Origin: Chalciporus piperatus
Lineage: Eukaryota > Basidiomycota > Agaricomycetes > Boletales > Boletaceae
Reading direction: 5' to 3'
DNA length: 64,000 nt
Assembly (NCBI GenBank): GCA_038093975.1
Contig: JBBPTG010000061.1
Span: forward strand, 62,001-126,000
Position 1 is the stretch's first letter. Each line of letters starts with the position of its first letter. A program made the position numbers and the translations under genes. Positions 23,843-35,710 of the stretch are shown piece by piece. The notes beneath the pieces are model-generated. The model saw only the letters and a list, made by a program, of their open reading frames with translations, ran no database searches and was not told the DNA's origin.

Positions 23843-24013
23843 TCAGGCGGCCAGGGATCGCACGCGGTGTGACTTCGGGTAGATAAACGTGGAGAAAGGG
23901 CGTTCCGTTTTGATGTACGCCTTGACGTGAATCTCATGGAGATGCAAAGAACCGCCCTCTTCGAACTCAATATGAATGGACTTCTCGTCATGGTGGTCAT
24001 GATCGAAGGCAGC
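23843..24013 (-). CDS. Possible small or partial exon, unknown
   Basis: After a good acceptor (CCACTTAG) the minus strand is open for 56 codons to TGA at 23843, encoding AFDHDHHDEKSIHIEFEEGG, then SLHLHEIHVKAYIKTERPF, ending YPKSHRVRSLAA. The alternation of hydrophobic and charged residues looks coding. No ATG-initiated first exon joins it cleanly: the upstream GTATGA donor leaves the wrong phase. It may be the 3' end of a decayed gene or chance. A 53-codon ATG ORF overlaps it in another frame. Confidence 0.25.
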   Translation of the reverse strand, partial: AAFDHDHHDEKSIHIEFEEGGSLHLHEIHVKAYIKTERPFSTFIYPKSHRVRSLAA

Positions 24014-26424
24014 CTAAGTGGCTCGTTATGGTAAATGCGCTACGAGCTACCTCAACTTGCCCACTCAAGTCAGCGTCATACCGTTGAATTTAGTGAGATC
24101 GACAATGATCAGCTGCTGGCAGCTGTTAGATGATTGACAGCGGATATATAAATACGAGCATGACACTATGATGTGAGCTGATGAAGAGCATGTGGACACG
24201 AAGTGTCGATTGGCTAAATATTCGACCCTCTATGCCAGTGACTGATTGATGCGACTTTGATGCGACGATTCTATTAATCAGGAATACTTAATGGTGTCAA
24301 TGAACCACTGGCAGTGGGGGGCCGTCAGGGGCTGTCCTGGTACAAATTCCAAAGCCATCTTACTCCAACATTGCTCAGACTGTTCTAAACAAATCGGGAC
24401 TGTGTATTTGGAACGGGAATGGGCCCATCTGGAAGGCTCGGGTCGTACTCCGAGGCATATCTCCACGGCGCGTTCGATCACGGAATGCGGGGATTTCGGC
24501 GGTACCTGACCGCTGCTTGACAGGTTGAGGAGTCCGGTGCTGAAGAGGAACGGAACCTCTCGGGACCTGTGCAGCGTATGTACTGAACCTCGCAGTCACA
24601 CCGGTCCGATCTGAGCCTCCCCTGATCACCGACAGCATTATGTGTGTTAGTAGGATACTATCACCGGACCAGTATTGCAAATTTCTCGGTAGATTGAGTA
24701 TAGCTACCTCAATGGCTTACCCTTCCTTCCTCGGCACGGTATAGGTAGATGCGCAAATGTTTCAGCTAGTTGCTCGTCTTTTCTCAAGGGTGATTCACTT
24801 AGAGGTTAATACAGGGGTCGGCGACAGGACATCGTCAATCTCGGGCCCCGAAATTTCCCCGCTGACCGTGCTACTAAGTCAGTGTTAGAATTCGAAGTGT
24901 TACGGGCCGTGACCAAGCTGGCAGGGGCACACAGTGAAGATGTTCGCTTGATGCTCGCGTATGATCTTATCCAGGCGATTTCCATGGTATCACGGCAACA
25001 TCTGGCAACATCTACAAACTGGAATCATTTTCCTAACAACCCAATTATGATGCCACCTTGATCGATTGATCCCTGGCTGGATCCAACCCAAACATCATGA
25101 ATGGTTTACCCACTGAACCCTGATGAAAATACTGCATTGGATGCGCTCGAGTGATGAATTAGGTCTACATGAATGCAACACTTCGGGCTGGAACGATATT
25201 GAATATGCATCTGCGCGTCTGCGAGCATCAGTGAGATTCACTGGTGGCTACCTACATTCCGCTAGTATCCCGCTTGTGTGACGAAAGCTCAATTCCACAC
25301 ACCCCCAGACAAAATTGACAAAATTGAAAACGATGCTGATCTGCTCGCCTCGATCACTAGAAAGGAAGAAGTAATCCTACACTCGTACTTACATGTGACA
25401 TTTCCTGGGAATGCGCAGGCCGCCGCCCATGCATGGTATAAACACTGTGTCAATTATCGCACCGATCGTCGATGGTGAGGCGGAGTTTAAATTGTGCCAG
25501 CAATTATGTGGACATTCTAGTAGTACGAGTTCGCGAGTAGGAATAGAATTTGGTCTTTGCTCGAGTGGCTGTGTCTCGTTAGCTCTCTCTCTTCCGTTCT
25601 CTCACCAGTCAGCCTATAGGCTATCAGCCGCGCCCCGACCTCTTCCTTTCTTTTCGCCCACCCGCCACACCCTTCGATTCTTTCGGGCCCCCTAGTGACC
25701 CCTTAGAATCGCCTCGCGTGACCCTTGCTGTCGCGTTCTCCTGAGCCGTTCGCCCACGACCGACTGCGTGCGAGGCCTTTCCCAGCCCGCCCACGCAGCT
25801 GACACTCGGGCCCCACAGGTTCTCACAGATCGCGGCCGGGAGGCGCTTCGCGCCTTCACCCACACTTCTTGCTTAGCAGCTAGTTTCTCTCTCTGCAGTC
25901 CGAGTCACATAACGACGAACAAAGAGTGGAGTTCACGCTTCTCCCTCATATCGTTTTATTCTCGCTGCCATTCGAAATACTCCTTTAGAACGTATCATCG
26001 TACTTTTGCAAGTGTAAAATTGGTGTTGTGGTGTCGTAAAGCTCTAATTTTACAATTCTGCTGGTGAGAGTATGTACCAACCACTACCATGATGGTTACC
26101 CAGCAAAAGGCGAGGTACTTACTCGCCCAACTGCTGCCCCCACACCAACGCCGCAAGGCAATGAATCCCCAAATTAGGAGGAAGGTGTTGTTGAACCGAG
26201 ATTAGCTAATGTTTCCCTTTACGAAACAACGTCGCTTTTGTGCGAAGCCTTTTCGCTGCAGATGTTATTGTGTTCGTCGGTATGCTGGTGACAATTGGGT
26301 GACTTAATGCGTCCAATTGTCTTACTTTCATATATCTAGATCCCTCTTTCTTCTCTGCGAAAAGTGCTGGTTCCTTTTCGTTGTACTCTTTCTGGACAAC
26401 TGTGCCTTGTATAACCCCTTCGAA
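24014..26424. other. Gene-free stretch, 2.4 kb
   Basis: Upstream of the GH55 gene and of the unknown gene at 26425. A TATATAAATA motif lies at about 24145-24154. The part from 25560 to 25860 is rich in C/T and TCTC, and may be the promoter or a long leader of the 26425 gene. ORFs here are short and unrecognised. Confidence 0.5.
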
Positions 26425-27279
26425 ATGTCTTCTACCCCAATATCCAGCACCTACCCTTACCTCCCACCTACTACCAACGCCCTCGACCCACAGCAGAGGG
26501 CACATCTTATACGCTCGACGAGGAAGCTTGGCGCAGTTCTGGGTACCGCACCGTACCTTTTGGAAAACGACGTATCCGTCACGGTGTTACCCCTCGGGAA
26601 GGTTAAAAACCCCACCTCCGATGAGTTGAAACGCCAGGGGTCGATCTTTACGCACCGTCCCGGCTCATCGTCGGTGACCTCCTTCAATTCTGCCTCTTCA
26701 ACTTCACTACATGATCCCTCTCCATCGGCGTCATTGGTCTCACTGTCCCAGAACATTGCATCTGGCATGCAAAGTACTGAATCTTTTTCCATAATTCCAC
26801 CTGGTCTATCCACCTCCTGTAACTCTGGGAATAAACTCCGCCCACTCTATCTGCATCTCAAGACAACCTCTGTCACGCCAACAGACAGCCGATTTGTACC
26901 TTCCCCACTTCCTCCTATGCCGTCACGCGCGTCCGTCTCCTGCCTCCCTCCTTCCCCTCACTCCCCCGATTTCTCCAGTGAACCCGATATTGCCAAGATC
27001 CGGCGTAAACAGATGGCTAAACTTACACGTCATCTTGGGGAAAATATCCCCGCTGAACTCGTCCTCGGATCGTCACCACGTCCAAAAACCTCTATGACGT
27101 CTCTGGATCGCATTGCCAAGGGACCCAGCCTGTCAGTTGGTCATGCGATCAAGGATGCTCCGTTCGTCCACGATAGCAAACCTTCTGTTTCACAAACAAG
27201 ACAAGACTGGGTCGGCGAGTGGAACCGTCCGGACATTAGAGATGTGCGGAAGGAGCTCAGAAGCCTGAGAGCCCGGTGA
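26425..27279 (+). CDS. Conserved basidiomycete protein of unknown function
   Basis: Single-exon 284-residue protein. The start at ATG 26425 (MSSTPISSTYPYLPP) is preferred over upstream in-frame codons. Three compact blocks lie in Ser/Pro-rich linker: an N-terminal one (QQRAHLIRSTRKLGAVLGTA then PYLLE), a middle basic helix (AKIRRKQMAKLTRHLGENIP followed by AELV) and a C-terminal one (DWVGEWNRPDIRDVRKELRS). The spacing of short charged motifs in disorder suggests a binding or regulatory protein. I do not recognise a named domain, and there are no membrane segments or signal peptide. Confidence 0.75.
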   Translation: MSSTPISSTYPYLPPTTNALDPQQRAHLIRSTRKLGAVLGTAPYLLENDVSVTVLPLGKVKNPTSDELKRQGSIFTHRPGSSSVTSFNSASSTSLHDPSPSASLVSLSQNIASGMQSTESFSIIPPGLSTSCNSGNKLRPLYLHLKTTSVTPTDSRFVPSPLPPMPSRASVSCLPPSPHSPDFSSEPDIAKIRRKQMAKLTRHLGENIPAELVLGSSPRPKTSMTSLDRIAKGPSLSVGHAIKDAPFVHDSKPSVSQTRQDWVGEWNRPDIRDVRKELRSLRAR

Positions 27280-27917
27280 AGTAATCTTCGGTCCCCCCCT
27301 TGATTGTTGTCCCGATTTCCATATTTCCGCATTTTTTTTCATGACTATGCAATGTATGCGTGACTAATACCAGCTGCTGGCGCTCAGTTGACGAAGTTAT
27401 ATCCTTATGTACCTATTGTGTTTGTAGCCATGATAGACCCTAGCCATAATTATCCTGTACGCTAGATCGTGTAGTACATACCACTCTTACTTATTACTGT
27501 AGATAGTCGACAGCGCTTCGATCGCTGTAAATCTGATGTTACTTATGGATAATATGGGTCTCGAAGTGCGACCGTGACAAACCAAGAACATTCAATTCAA
27601 GACACAGTCTGGGAAGACCAACAACCGCCCCGGGAAAGACCCTAAGTCAGCTGTACCATAACCTCTGAGAGTTGAAACGTTGAAGCTCGACGCTGGACAT
27701 TATCATGATCGCCTCTCGGAGGCAGGATGCTTGGGACGCCTACGCAACGTGTACGTACGGTCAACACAACAGTCTGGGCAGCATTGCAATATCAATGCCG
27801 GAAAGTCTTTTCCCTCCATAAATCTCGTTATGGTCAAGTCATGGTGTCTTTGGAAGTTTTTAACCAGTTATCCTGCGTGTGGTCATTCATAACCCCACCT
27901 TTCCTCGTCCTGCGCGA
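27280..27917. other. Spacer upstream of the first P450
   Basis: 638 bases containing the 3' flank of the unknown gene and the promoter of the first P450. A CAACAGTCTGGG stretch near 27766 resembles ACACAGTCTGGT near 30037, upstream of the second P450, so the duplication may include promoter sequence. No gene seen. Confidence 0.45.
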
Positions 27918-29908
27918 ATGTCCACGTTCGTCGACTCCGGCTGGGTTTCTGGAATTGTGGCGTTTGTCGCTGTCCTGGTAGGCTACTTGTCATATGTCGC
28001 GAGCCTCGTCGGCTCGCGCAGAAGGTTACCACTCCCTCCAGGCCCTCCTAGACGCTGGTGGTTTGAAGATCAGTTACCTCAGTCTCAGTAAAGTCTCTTG
28101 CAATGTCCAGAGTTCGATTGACGACCATATGACAACAGCGCTCATTTCAAGTTCGCGGAGCTGGCAGAGAAGTATGGGCCGGTTTTCTCACTAAGACGGG
28201 GTCCACAGGTCTTCGTGGTCATAGGCCGTCATGAAGCAGCTATGGAAATCATGGAGAAGGAAGGCCTATCACTCGCTGACAGACCTCGCTCTATTGCAGC
28301 GGCGGAAGTGATTTCGGGCGGTATGAGAGTGGTTGTCGAAAGACAAGGGAATAGACTTCGGCGAATCCGGAAGTAAGGTTTATGTCAACCCTTATTGCGC
28401 TTATCTCTCAAGTCGAATGTAGGGCATTGCATGCTCTGTTGCAACCCAGAATGGCAGAGTCGTATGAGCCCATACAAACCAGACATGCGAAGAACGTCGT
28501 ATTGGACATCCTCAACGATCCTGAAAACCATCAGATGCATGCGAGGCGGTATGTATATGTTCACCTCAAATCCTTCAGGTCATCTCACGTCGCATTAGAT
28601 ATGCAGCATCTGTTATCATGGGAATCACGTATGGAAAGACCACGCCAACCGCGTACAGCGATCCCGAGGTAGTCGCTGTTATGCGATGTTTGATCCGTTT
28701 CGGGAAGGCTCTACGCCCAGGAGCATTCCTCGTGGACACCTATCCCATCTTGAGGTATGTTCCGGGATACCTTACCCCGCTGAAAAAGTGGCACCAGGAA
28801 GAGCTTGCTCTCTTCGAGGGACAACTAAACGTTGTGCGACAACAAATGGTAGAGCCGCTGAGCATCTCGACTTTCTGACAACAGTGTCACTTATCTGATC
28901 AACAGGCGGAGGGCAAAGCAAGACCTTGTTTCGCCAAATTTCTGATCGAGAACCAGCAAGAGTACCGGTTTGGCGACCAGGAGATTGCCTATGTAGCTGG
29001 TGCGATGTTTGGCGCGGGTTCAGAGTCTGTATGTTCAAGTGCAACACCCCATGTTCGTTTCTGAAACATATGTTTACAGACTGCCTCCGCAGTTACGATC
29101 ATGATGATGGCGGCTGCTGTACACCCGGAAGCTCAAGCAAGGGTACAGGAAGAATTAGATAGGGTCGTGGGGCGGGAGAGATGTGTGTCAAGTTATACAT
29201 TTTGCGTTTTCCTGCCTTGTACTGATCGATATGAGAACAGTGCCGTCGTTCGCAGATCAAGCGATCCTGCCCCAAGTAACTGCTTTCGTCTTAGAAACCA
29301 TGAGGTGGCGTCCAGTGAACATTGGAGGTACTACGTCACAGATGCCTTCACGCAATTTTGGGCTAACCCAGATTCCTGTAAGGAATCCCTCACCGTGCAA
29401 CAAAGGATGTTATTTGGCGAAACTATCTTATTCCAGAAGGCGCAGTAGTCATTGGGAGCCATTGGTGATTACACGAGGTCTTCCGTTGGCATCACAGGGG
29501 CTAACGTTCATTCAGGGCGATTGCCAACGACCCCGATGTCTTTCCAAACCCTGAAAATTTCGATCCCCAACGTTGGTTCAATGCTGAAGGCGAACTACGA
29601 GATGACCTACGGTTCTGTACGTTTGGGTTCGGTCGAAGGTATTCCACAGTTATATGGACACCTTCCGTCTGTCTAAACTTTTGACCTTACCCAGAGTCTG
29701 TCCGGGACAACACGTTGCGACCCGGTCTGCTTTCATAAACACTGCCCTCATGCTTTGGGCGTTCCAGCTATCTGAGAACCTCGAGTCGCCTATCGACACG
29801 TTTGCGTTCTCGGACACAGCGAATATGCACGCAAAGCCTTTCAGAGTGATATTCGAGCCTCGATTGAGTGAAGAACGGATCAGACAGTTGTGTTCGGGAG
29901 ATGATTGA
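27918..29908 (+). CDS. Cytochrome P450 monooxygenase, copy 1
   Basis: Haem-thiolate oxygenase anchored in the ER by an N-terminal helix (GIVAFVAVLVGYLSYVASLV) followed by the hinge LPLPPGPPRRWWF. Ten exons: 27918-28087, 28139-28372, 28423-28548, 28599-28848, 28906-29028, 29080-29182, 29241-29327, 29383-29464, 29516-29638 and 29695-29908, giving 503 residues. Family signatures are the I-helix AGAMFGAGSEST, the K-helix ExxR in LETMRWRP, YLIPEGAVVIGSHW, NPENFDPQRWF and the haem loop FGFGRRVCPGQ with its Cys ligand. The type resembles fungal P450s labelled O-methylsterigmatocystin oxidoreductase-like; the substrate is unknown. Its downstream neighbour is a close paralogue. No disabling mutation is seen. 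Confidence 0.93.
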
Positions 29909-30108
29909 ATATGCATCATATTTGTTTACACTTTGTCTGCAAAGGTTCGTGCATCTAATCAGATTATCATTCGGTACCTTTTTGGGTTACCTCCGTGGGG
30001 TCAATTCAGCCCAAGCGCGGAAACCAGTACGTACCACACAGTCTGGTGACATTGTTTACACGCGGACGCAGGATACGAAACATGTTCAAATGACCTTGCC
30101 ATGGCACT

Positions 30109-30115
30109 TATATAG
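30109..30115 (+). promoter_or_regulatory. TATA box of P450 copy 2
   Basis: TATATAG, 63 bases upstream of the start codon of the second P450, within the 269-base spacer between the copies. Confidence 0.5.
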
Positions 30116-30177
30116 TCCCGCTATCTCCCACATGGGTCGGGTCTGTGTAGTGCTGTCTCCCATCGATGTTTTTCGCC

Positions 30178-32193
30178 ATGACCATGCTCGAATCAAGCTG
30201 GGTTTCAGTATCCCTTGCTTGTGCTGCCATTATCCTACTAGGTCATTCATGCCTCGAGCGCATTGTAAGTTCACGAACGCGGTTACCGCTTCCCCCGGGA
30301 CCCCCAAGACGCTGGTGGTTCGAAGACCAACTTCCTAAGTCCCGGTAACGTGTCTTCTTGATTTGAGTACCCACAGCCATTGTCGACCATGCATCCACAG
30401 GGCCGCTTTCAAGTTTGCGAAACTGACGGAAGAGTATGGGCCCGTGTTTTCGCTGAGACAGGGGCATCGGCTATTCGTGATCATTGGACGATACGAGGCA
30501 GCGATGGAGATCATGGAGAAGGAAGGTGCATCGCTTGCTGATAGGCCTCGTTCGATTGCAGCGTCAGAGACGCTCTCTGGGGGGTTGAGAGTGGTGGTAC
30601 AGAGACATGGCGAGGCTCTCCGTAGCCGTCGAAGGTGAGGTTTAGTTTCAGGCGCACTTCAACATGGGCTCTAAAGCATCCGGATGTACATGTTATGTAG
30701 AGCCCTACATGCGATGCTTCAACCCAAGATGTCAGAGACGTATCAGCCGGTACAAACCCGACATGCGAAGAACGTCGTGTTAGATATTCTCGAGGACCCC
30801 GCAAATCATCAGATGCATGCCAAGCGGTGCGTATGTCGGGTGTTCCAGATACCTCAGCCTCCTGATGCCCCCGCCAGATATGCAGCATCTGTGGTTATGG
30901 AGATCACATACGGGAAGACAACGCCGACTGCGTACAGCGATCCAGAGGTGATCGCTGTCAACCGTTGTCAGAATCGATTCGGGCAGGCGATAGGTCCGGG
31001 AAAATACCTCGTCGATACCTACCCTATCTTGCGATACGTTCCTGGGTATCTTGATACGTTGAAGAAGTGGCATAAGGAGGAATTAGCACTTTTCAAAGGA
31101 CAGCTTGACGTAGTACGACGACAAATGGTGTGCCCAACTTCATCTTTCGTTTCGCGAGCCGAGAGAAGGACTCATCGGTCGGCAGGCGGAAGGCCAAGCA
31201 AGGTCTTGTTTTGCTCAGTTCCTCATCGACCACCAGCAAGATCATCAGCTCGGTAATGACGAGATGGCATATGTAGCTGGAGCGATGTTTGGTGCAGGCT
31301 CGGATACTGTGAGTACAAGTGCAGCACTTGCTTATCCTTGGAGTTGTGAAACATTTGTGCAAACTGATGTTGTTAGACCGCGTCCGCAATTACGATCATG
31401 ATGATGGCGGCTGCTTTACATCCCGAAGCTCAGGCGAAGGTACAGGTGGAACTGGATGAGGTCGTCGGGAGAGAAAGATGTAAGTACAGTCGCAGAGTTT
31501 GGGCTAACGCGTAGGCTGATTGTGGTATAGTACCTTCGTTCGAAGACCAGCAAATGCTCCCTCAGGTAACTGCGTTCATGCTGGAAAGCCTGAGATGGCG
31601 TCCCGTCAGTATTGGAGGTAGGTTACACCATGAACTCTTTTCGACGGCCTACCATCTGATGCCTGTAAGGTTTTGCTCACCGTGCAATCAAGGACGTCGT
31701 CTGGCGAGACTACTTGATTCCGAAAGGCGCAACAGTCGTCGGAAACCACTGGTAGGGCTCATTATTTGTTGATTTCAAGCAGTCAATAATGGCATCCAGG
31801 GCAATCGCGAACGATCCTGATGTCTTCCCAAACCCCGAACGGTTCGACCCTCAGCGCTGGTTCAATGAGAAAGGCAAAATAAGAGACGATATACGGTTCT
31901 GCACGTATGGGTTCGGTCGAAGGTATGACACACCCGATTTGGTGCTTGTCCGGCCACTGAACCTTGGGCTACCCAGAATTTGTCCTGGACAACACGTCGC
32001 AAACCGGTCTGTTTTCATCAACACTGCGCTCACGCTTTGGGCGTTCCGACTATCGGAGGATTCTGAGGCCTCAATCGATTCGTTAGCGTTCTCGGACACG
32101 GCGAACATGCATGCGGCACCTTTTCGATTGATATTCGAGACTCGATCAAGTCCGGAGCATATCAAACAACTCTGCTCAGAGGAAGGCGATTAG
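30178..32193 (+). CDS. Cytochrome P450 monooxygenase, copy 2
   Basis: Tandem paralogue of the preceding P450, also 503 residues in ten exons: 30178-30344, 30401-30634, 30701-30826, 30878-31127, 31186-31308, 31377-31479, 31531-31617, 31670-31751, 31800-31922 and 31977-32193. Exons 2 to 9 have exactly the same lengths and phases as in copy 1; only the first and last differ, by three bases each. It has an N-terminal anchor (SVSLACAAIILLGHS), the hinge LPLPPGPPRRWWF, the I-helix AGAMFGAGSDT, LESLRWRP, DYLIPKGATVVGNHW, NPERFDPQRWF and the haem motif FGFGRRICPGQ. The start at 30178 is chosen by alignment with copy 1; an in-frame ATG lies 12 bases upstream. All catalytic motifs are intact. Substrate unknown. 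Confidence 0.93.
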
Positions 32194-32413
32194 GGCTCTT
32201 TCATACGTACATTTTTTTCTCGTGTACTGCACTTGTATATTTGAAGCAGCTGTTCTACTTTTCTACCTTGTGGGGTTCTGCCGGTCTGGCCGCGGGGGCA
32301 CGTGAAGTATAAGATCGACGCGTCCACAAGAGTAAACATTGGACATCATTTGAACCATCCGCCAATTGATTCTTCGCCATGAGTATGCCAACACGGTCTC
32401 GCCATCCACCACG

Positions 32414-32864
32414 ATGAAAGTCCACATAAAACACTGGAGCGCCGTCGCGCAATGGCGCTGGAATACCGGCAACAACGACCAAGACGACGAGGGCGACGTG
32501 TGTGGTATCTGTCGTGTGCCCTACGAAGGGTGTTGCCCATCGTGCAAAATGCCGGGCGACGATTGTCCACTGAGTGAGTGTGTTCTCTCGCTGTCGGCGG
32601 GGACGCGTGTCGTGCTAACGGGTCGTTTTGTGTATGGCTTACAGTATGGGGCCAGTGTAGTCATATCTTTCACATGCACTGTCTGCTCAAGTGGCTCGGC
32701 ACGACTGCCTCGAAACAGCAGTGTCCGATGGACCGTCGGCCTTGGGGTGCGTCCTCCCGTTTTCTCTTAGCCATGGTCATAGCAGATCTAACATCATCCG
32801 ATCCTCGACAGTCACCGCAGAACGAAAAGTAGCGGACACATCGCAGCTAATCTCCCCGACCTGA
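32414..32864 (+). CDS. APC11: Anaphase-promoting complex subunit 11 (RING-H2)
   Basis: Catalytic RING subunit of the APC/C ubiquitin ligase, which recruits the E2 and works with the cullin-like Apc2. Three exons: 32414-32573, 32645-32746 and 32812-32864, giving 104 residues. It starts MKVHIKHWSAVAQWRW, as in most APC11 proteins. The zinc ligands follow in order: CGICRVPYEGCCPSC, DDCPLIWGQCSHIFHMHC, LLKWL and QQCPMDRRPW. The short tail VTAERKVADTSQ replaces the usual W/F-rich end. It lies 220 bases downstream of the second P450, with no functional link. Confidence 0.95.
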
Positions 32865-33431
32865 GTTTGTATCGCTAGATGAATGGACATATCTATTCCC
32901 AGATCGCCTTTAACGAGTACCCATTTCCACAATGGATGTTTTGACGTCTCCGTCCAGGTACCGGGAACTCCTGGTGTCCCTCGATATCGCGGACTCGATG
33001 CATATACGTATGGTCTGGTTATTATACATCAATAATACAGGCGCTGCTAACCAGCCTCTTTTCGATTCTCATCCCAAACACGTGAGGAATAGATTCTGTG
33101 GAATGGGGAACAACAAATGGGAGTCATCAGATTATACTCTAACGTACATGTATGGCGTTTTGAAAAGGCCGATGAGTGAATGGATTCTGTGAATGTCAGG
33201 GGGGGACGTAGGGAAAAAAAGCAGCAACGCCCTATAGATATTGCAGTACAAGTACAAGCACAGATAGGAGGTCTAGGCTGGGCTAGATGACGAAGGAGGT
33301 GTAGAGCAGAACCAAACAGGTGCATATCTAGATTGAACCGATGTGAGAGAGCAAAGGAAACGTCGTGACATGTCGTGAAAAGTTGATTGGTTATTCGCCG
33401 GTGAAATACAGCGTGCGAGGGCGAACAGCCG
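32865..33431. other. Convergent 3' spacer
   Basis: 567 bases between the APC11 and PSP1-domain stops. The minus-strand ORF from the PSP1 gene runs through it only because of unspliced reading. No gene seen. Confidence 0.55.
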
Positions 33432-35710
33432 CTACTGTTCGTATCCACCAGGTCCCTGAAGAGAGGCCATCCAAATTCGCGTCTTGTATAACCTGAGGGG
33501 TGTGTTGGTATAAAGTGCCAAGATGGGGTAGATGACACGCACCGGAACAATTCTCGTACGAGTTCTCGGAAGTCGATGCGTTTCTCCGCAACAAAGTAAA
33601 AGGTCAATTTTCGTCGGTCCCTGGACATCGTGAGCGAAAAGAACGCCATACAAATGGCTAGAGGGCACACCATTGATATTCTGCATCTATGACTTCCATC
33701 GGTAATTTCTTTTGTCGAACCTTGCTTTGACACAATTGAAGCGCTTTCATTTCGTCCTGCATCTTGGTAACAAGATGTCTGTCTCGGGATAAGTAAATGC
33801 CGCGCGATGTCAAGTCGTGCGACGTACTGTGTATCTTGAGGTTGGGCTTTGCCATATATCATCTTTGGATTGATGTCCTTCTTGGAGCCCACGCTGCTCT
33901 GCTGACCACCGGGACTGAGCGGTCCGCTATCGCTATAGTTGATACGCTCTTTCTGCTCCCGCTGGAATGCCTCAACCTCCTTGAGCGTGATAGTATCGTT
34001 GATGACCTTGCCGAGGTCTTTCCCTCTATCCGCCTCCACGATGACGAGGTCACCAACTCTGACGTCTAGGCTGAGATCTGTCAAGTAGAACAGATCTGTA
34101 CGTCCAGCTTTGAATTCGACGATGTACAGTGGCCACGATGCAGGGACGGCTGATAGGGGGACACCTTTGCCTAGATCGTTGATGTTTGGCTGAGGCGCAT
34201 CGGACGTGCGCCGTTGAATTTGTTGAGGGTAGAACGGCCCCTGTTGGGGTTGAATGGAGCGAGCACTGGTGGGAGAGAGAGGAGAGGAAACGGTGCTCGT
34301 CCCAGAGCGATTGTACAACGAAGTGCCGTTGGAGGGTAGATACTGGATGCCTTGTCCGGGGATGAAACGGGCAGTGAGTGATTGCTGCTGCTGGGGGGTT
34401 GTGCCATTGCCACCCCCGAGGTACTGGGACTGGGCCTCCATGAGCTGTTGCTCAAAGTGGCCGCGTGGTGGACTACCCCCAGTGGACAACCCGCTATCGC
34501 TGGGAGATCCGAAGCGTTGACCAGATGCGAATGATGTGCCGGTGGGGATGTTGAGGTTGATGGGTTTGTAGGGCGAGACGCGATCGGATGAGGGAGGGCT
34601 GCGTGACATGGGAGCGTAGATAGGAAGAGAGGAAGGTTGGCTTGGAGGATGAGTGGAAGACGAAGGCCCAGGACCGTCCTTGATGTTGAGAGAGCCGAGA
34701 TCTGCAGCAAGATCGTCGTCGGACAACATGAGACCGCCACGACCGCCGAAAGACTGATGAAAGACACTGGAACGAGTACCCTCATCCTGAGGGTCGCTTC
34801 CCGGAGCATTGAAGCCAACGACAGCCGGTCTGCGAGGTTGCACGACGCTGACGCTATGCCGTCGACTTGTCGTGCCACTCCCACCACCACCGCTCTCGTC
34901 CTTTGGAGGGTTCATCCCTGCCCATAGCTCCCGTAGCGCTGAACCATCATCCAAGAGGATCTGGCCCACGTCCCTGACAAACGGGCTCATATTCGAGGCA
35001 TCAATAGTTTGCCTGTTAGAATAGCCATTGGCACCGCCAATGTGCGAATCAAAGTTATTACTCAAGGGTGATCTACCCATAGTTCCAAGTGATCCATACC
35101 GGCTGCTGCCAGGCGGTTTGATATCTCCGTAGCGTGAGCCCGGGATATTGAGTGGGTTTGTCTGGAGGTCCGACCAAACACCCTGGTTCTGGAATGGACT
35201 GCCTATTGGTCCGGGGCGCGTTGTCGCCGCTAGGGATTGAGATCTGCTACGAGTGAGATCGGGTGCGTAGTTGCGACCACGGGCAGTGGGGATGGATGGG
35301 CTCATGTAGCGCTCTTCATAGGTATCGGAGAGAGCCTCGGACTCGTCGTCCTCGAATGTGGAAGCGAATCTAGAGTCGCGCATTGCGGAGGAGAAGTTGG
35401 ACTGTGGGTTTGAGAACGAGGAAGTTCTTGTGGGAACGGATGAAGGTAGCCCGCCAGCGCGGCTACTGGTATTGAATGATTGCATTCTTGAAGACCAGGG
35501 AGAGCTAGCGGTTCCACCGAGACTGGAAGGAATGGTATGCTGTTGAGATGGAGAGCTGAGGAAGTCCTGAGAGTCCTTGTGGGGTGGTTGGCTTGCAGCA
35601 CGCTCTCTGAGAGAACCCGAGCCCGAGTCTTGTTTTGAAGGGACGAGGAATCGATTTCTTCGATCAGAGTCGTCGGGTAGGTGTTGTTGGGCACTGTTTG
35701 AGTATTGCAT
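33432..35710 (-). CDS. PSP1 C-terminal domain protein
   Basis: Four exons, 35710-33828, 33778-33671, 33620-33543 and 33492-33432, give 709 residues. The first 480 residues are Ser/Pro/Gly/Gln-rich and probably disordered. The C-terminal PSP1 domain begins near ASWPLYIVEFKAGRTDLFYL, continues VRVGDLVIVEADRGKDLGKV and TKMQDEMKALQLCQSKVRQK, and ends DRRKLTFYFVAEKRIDFREL with VRELFRLYKTRIWMASL. Yeast Psp1 and its relatives are translation or mRNA-granule-linked proteins, but no precise activity is established here. The ATG at 35710 is the first in frame; the ORF upstream belongs to another frame and is probably leader. Confidence 0.88.

Noticed and set aside
27918..32193. P450 genes as pseudogenes because of in-frame stops
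   Set aside because: Every stop lies in an intron with good borders; both spliced frames give 503 intact residues with all catalytic motifs.
26425..32193. Secondary-metabolite gene cluster around the P450 pair
   Set aside because: No polyketide synthase, NRPS, terpene cyclase, transporter or pathway regulator is found nearby.
33047..35710. A single 887-codon minus-strand ORF ending at 33047
   Set aside because: It reads through three introns. Splicing at 33828/33778, 33671/33620 and 33543/33492 gives the conserved PSP1 domain and a stop at 33432.
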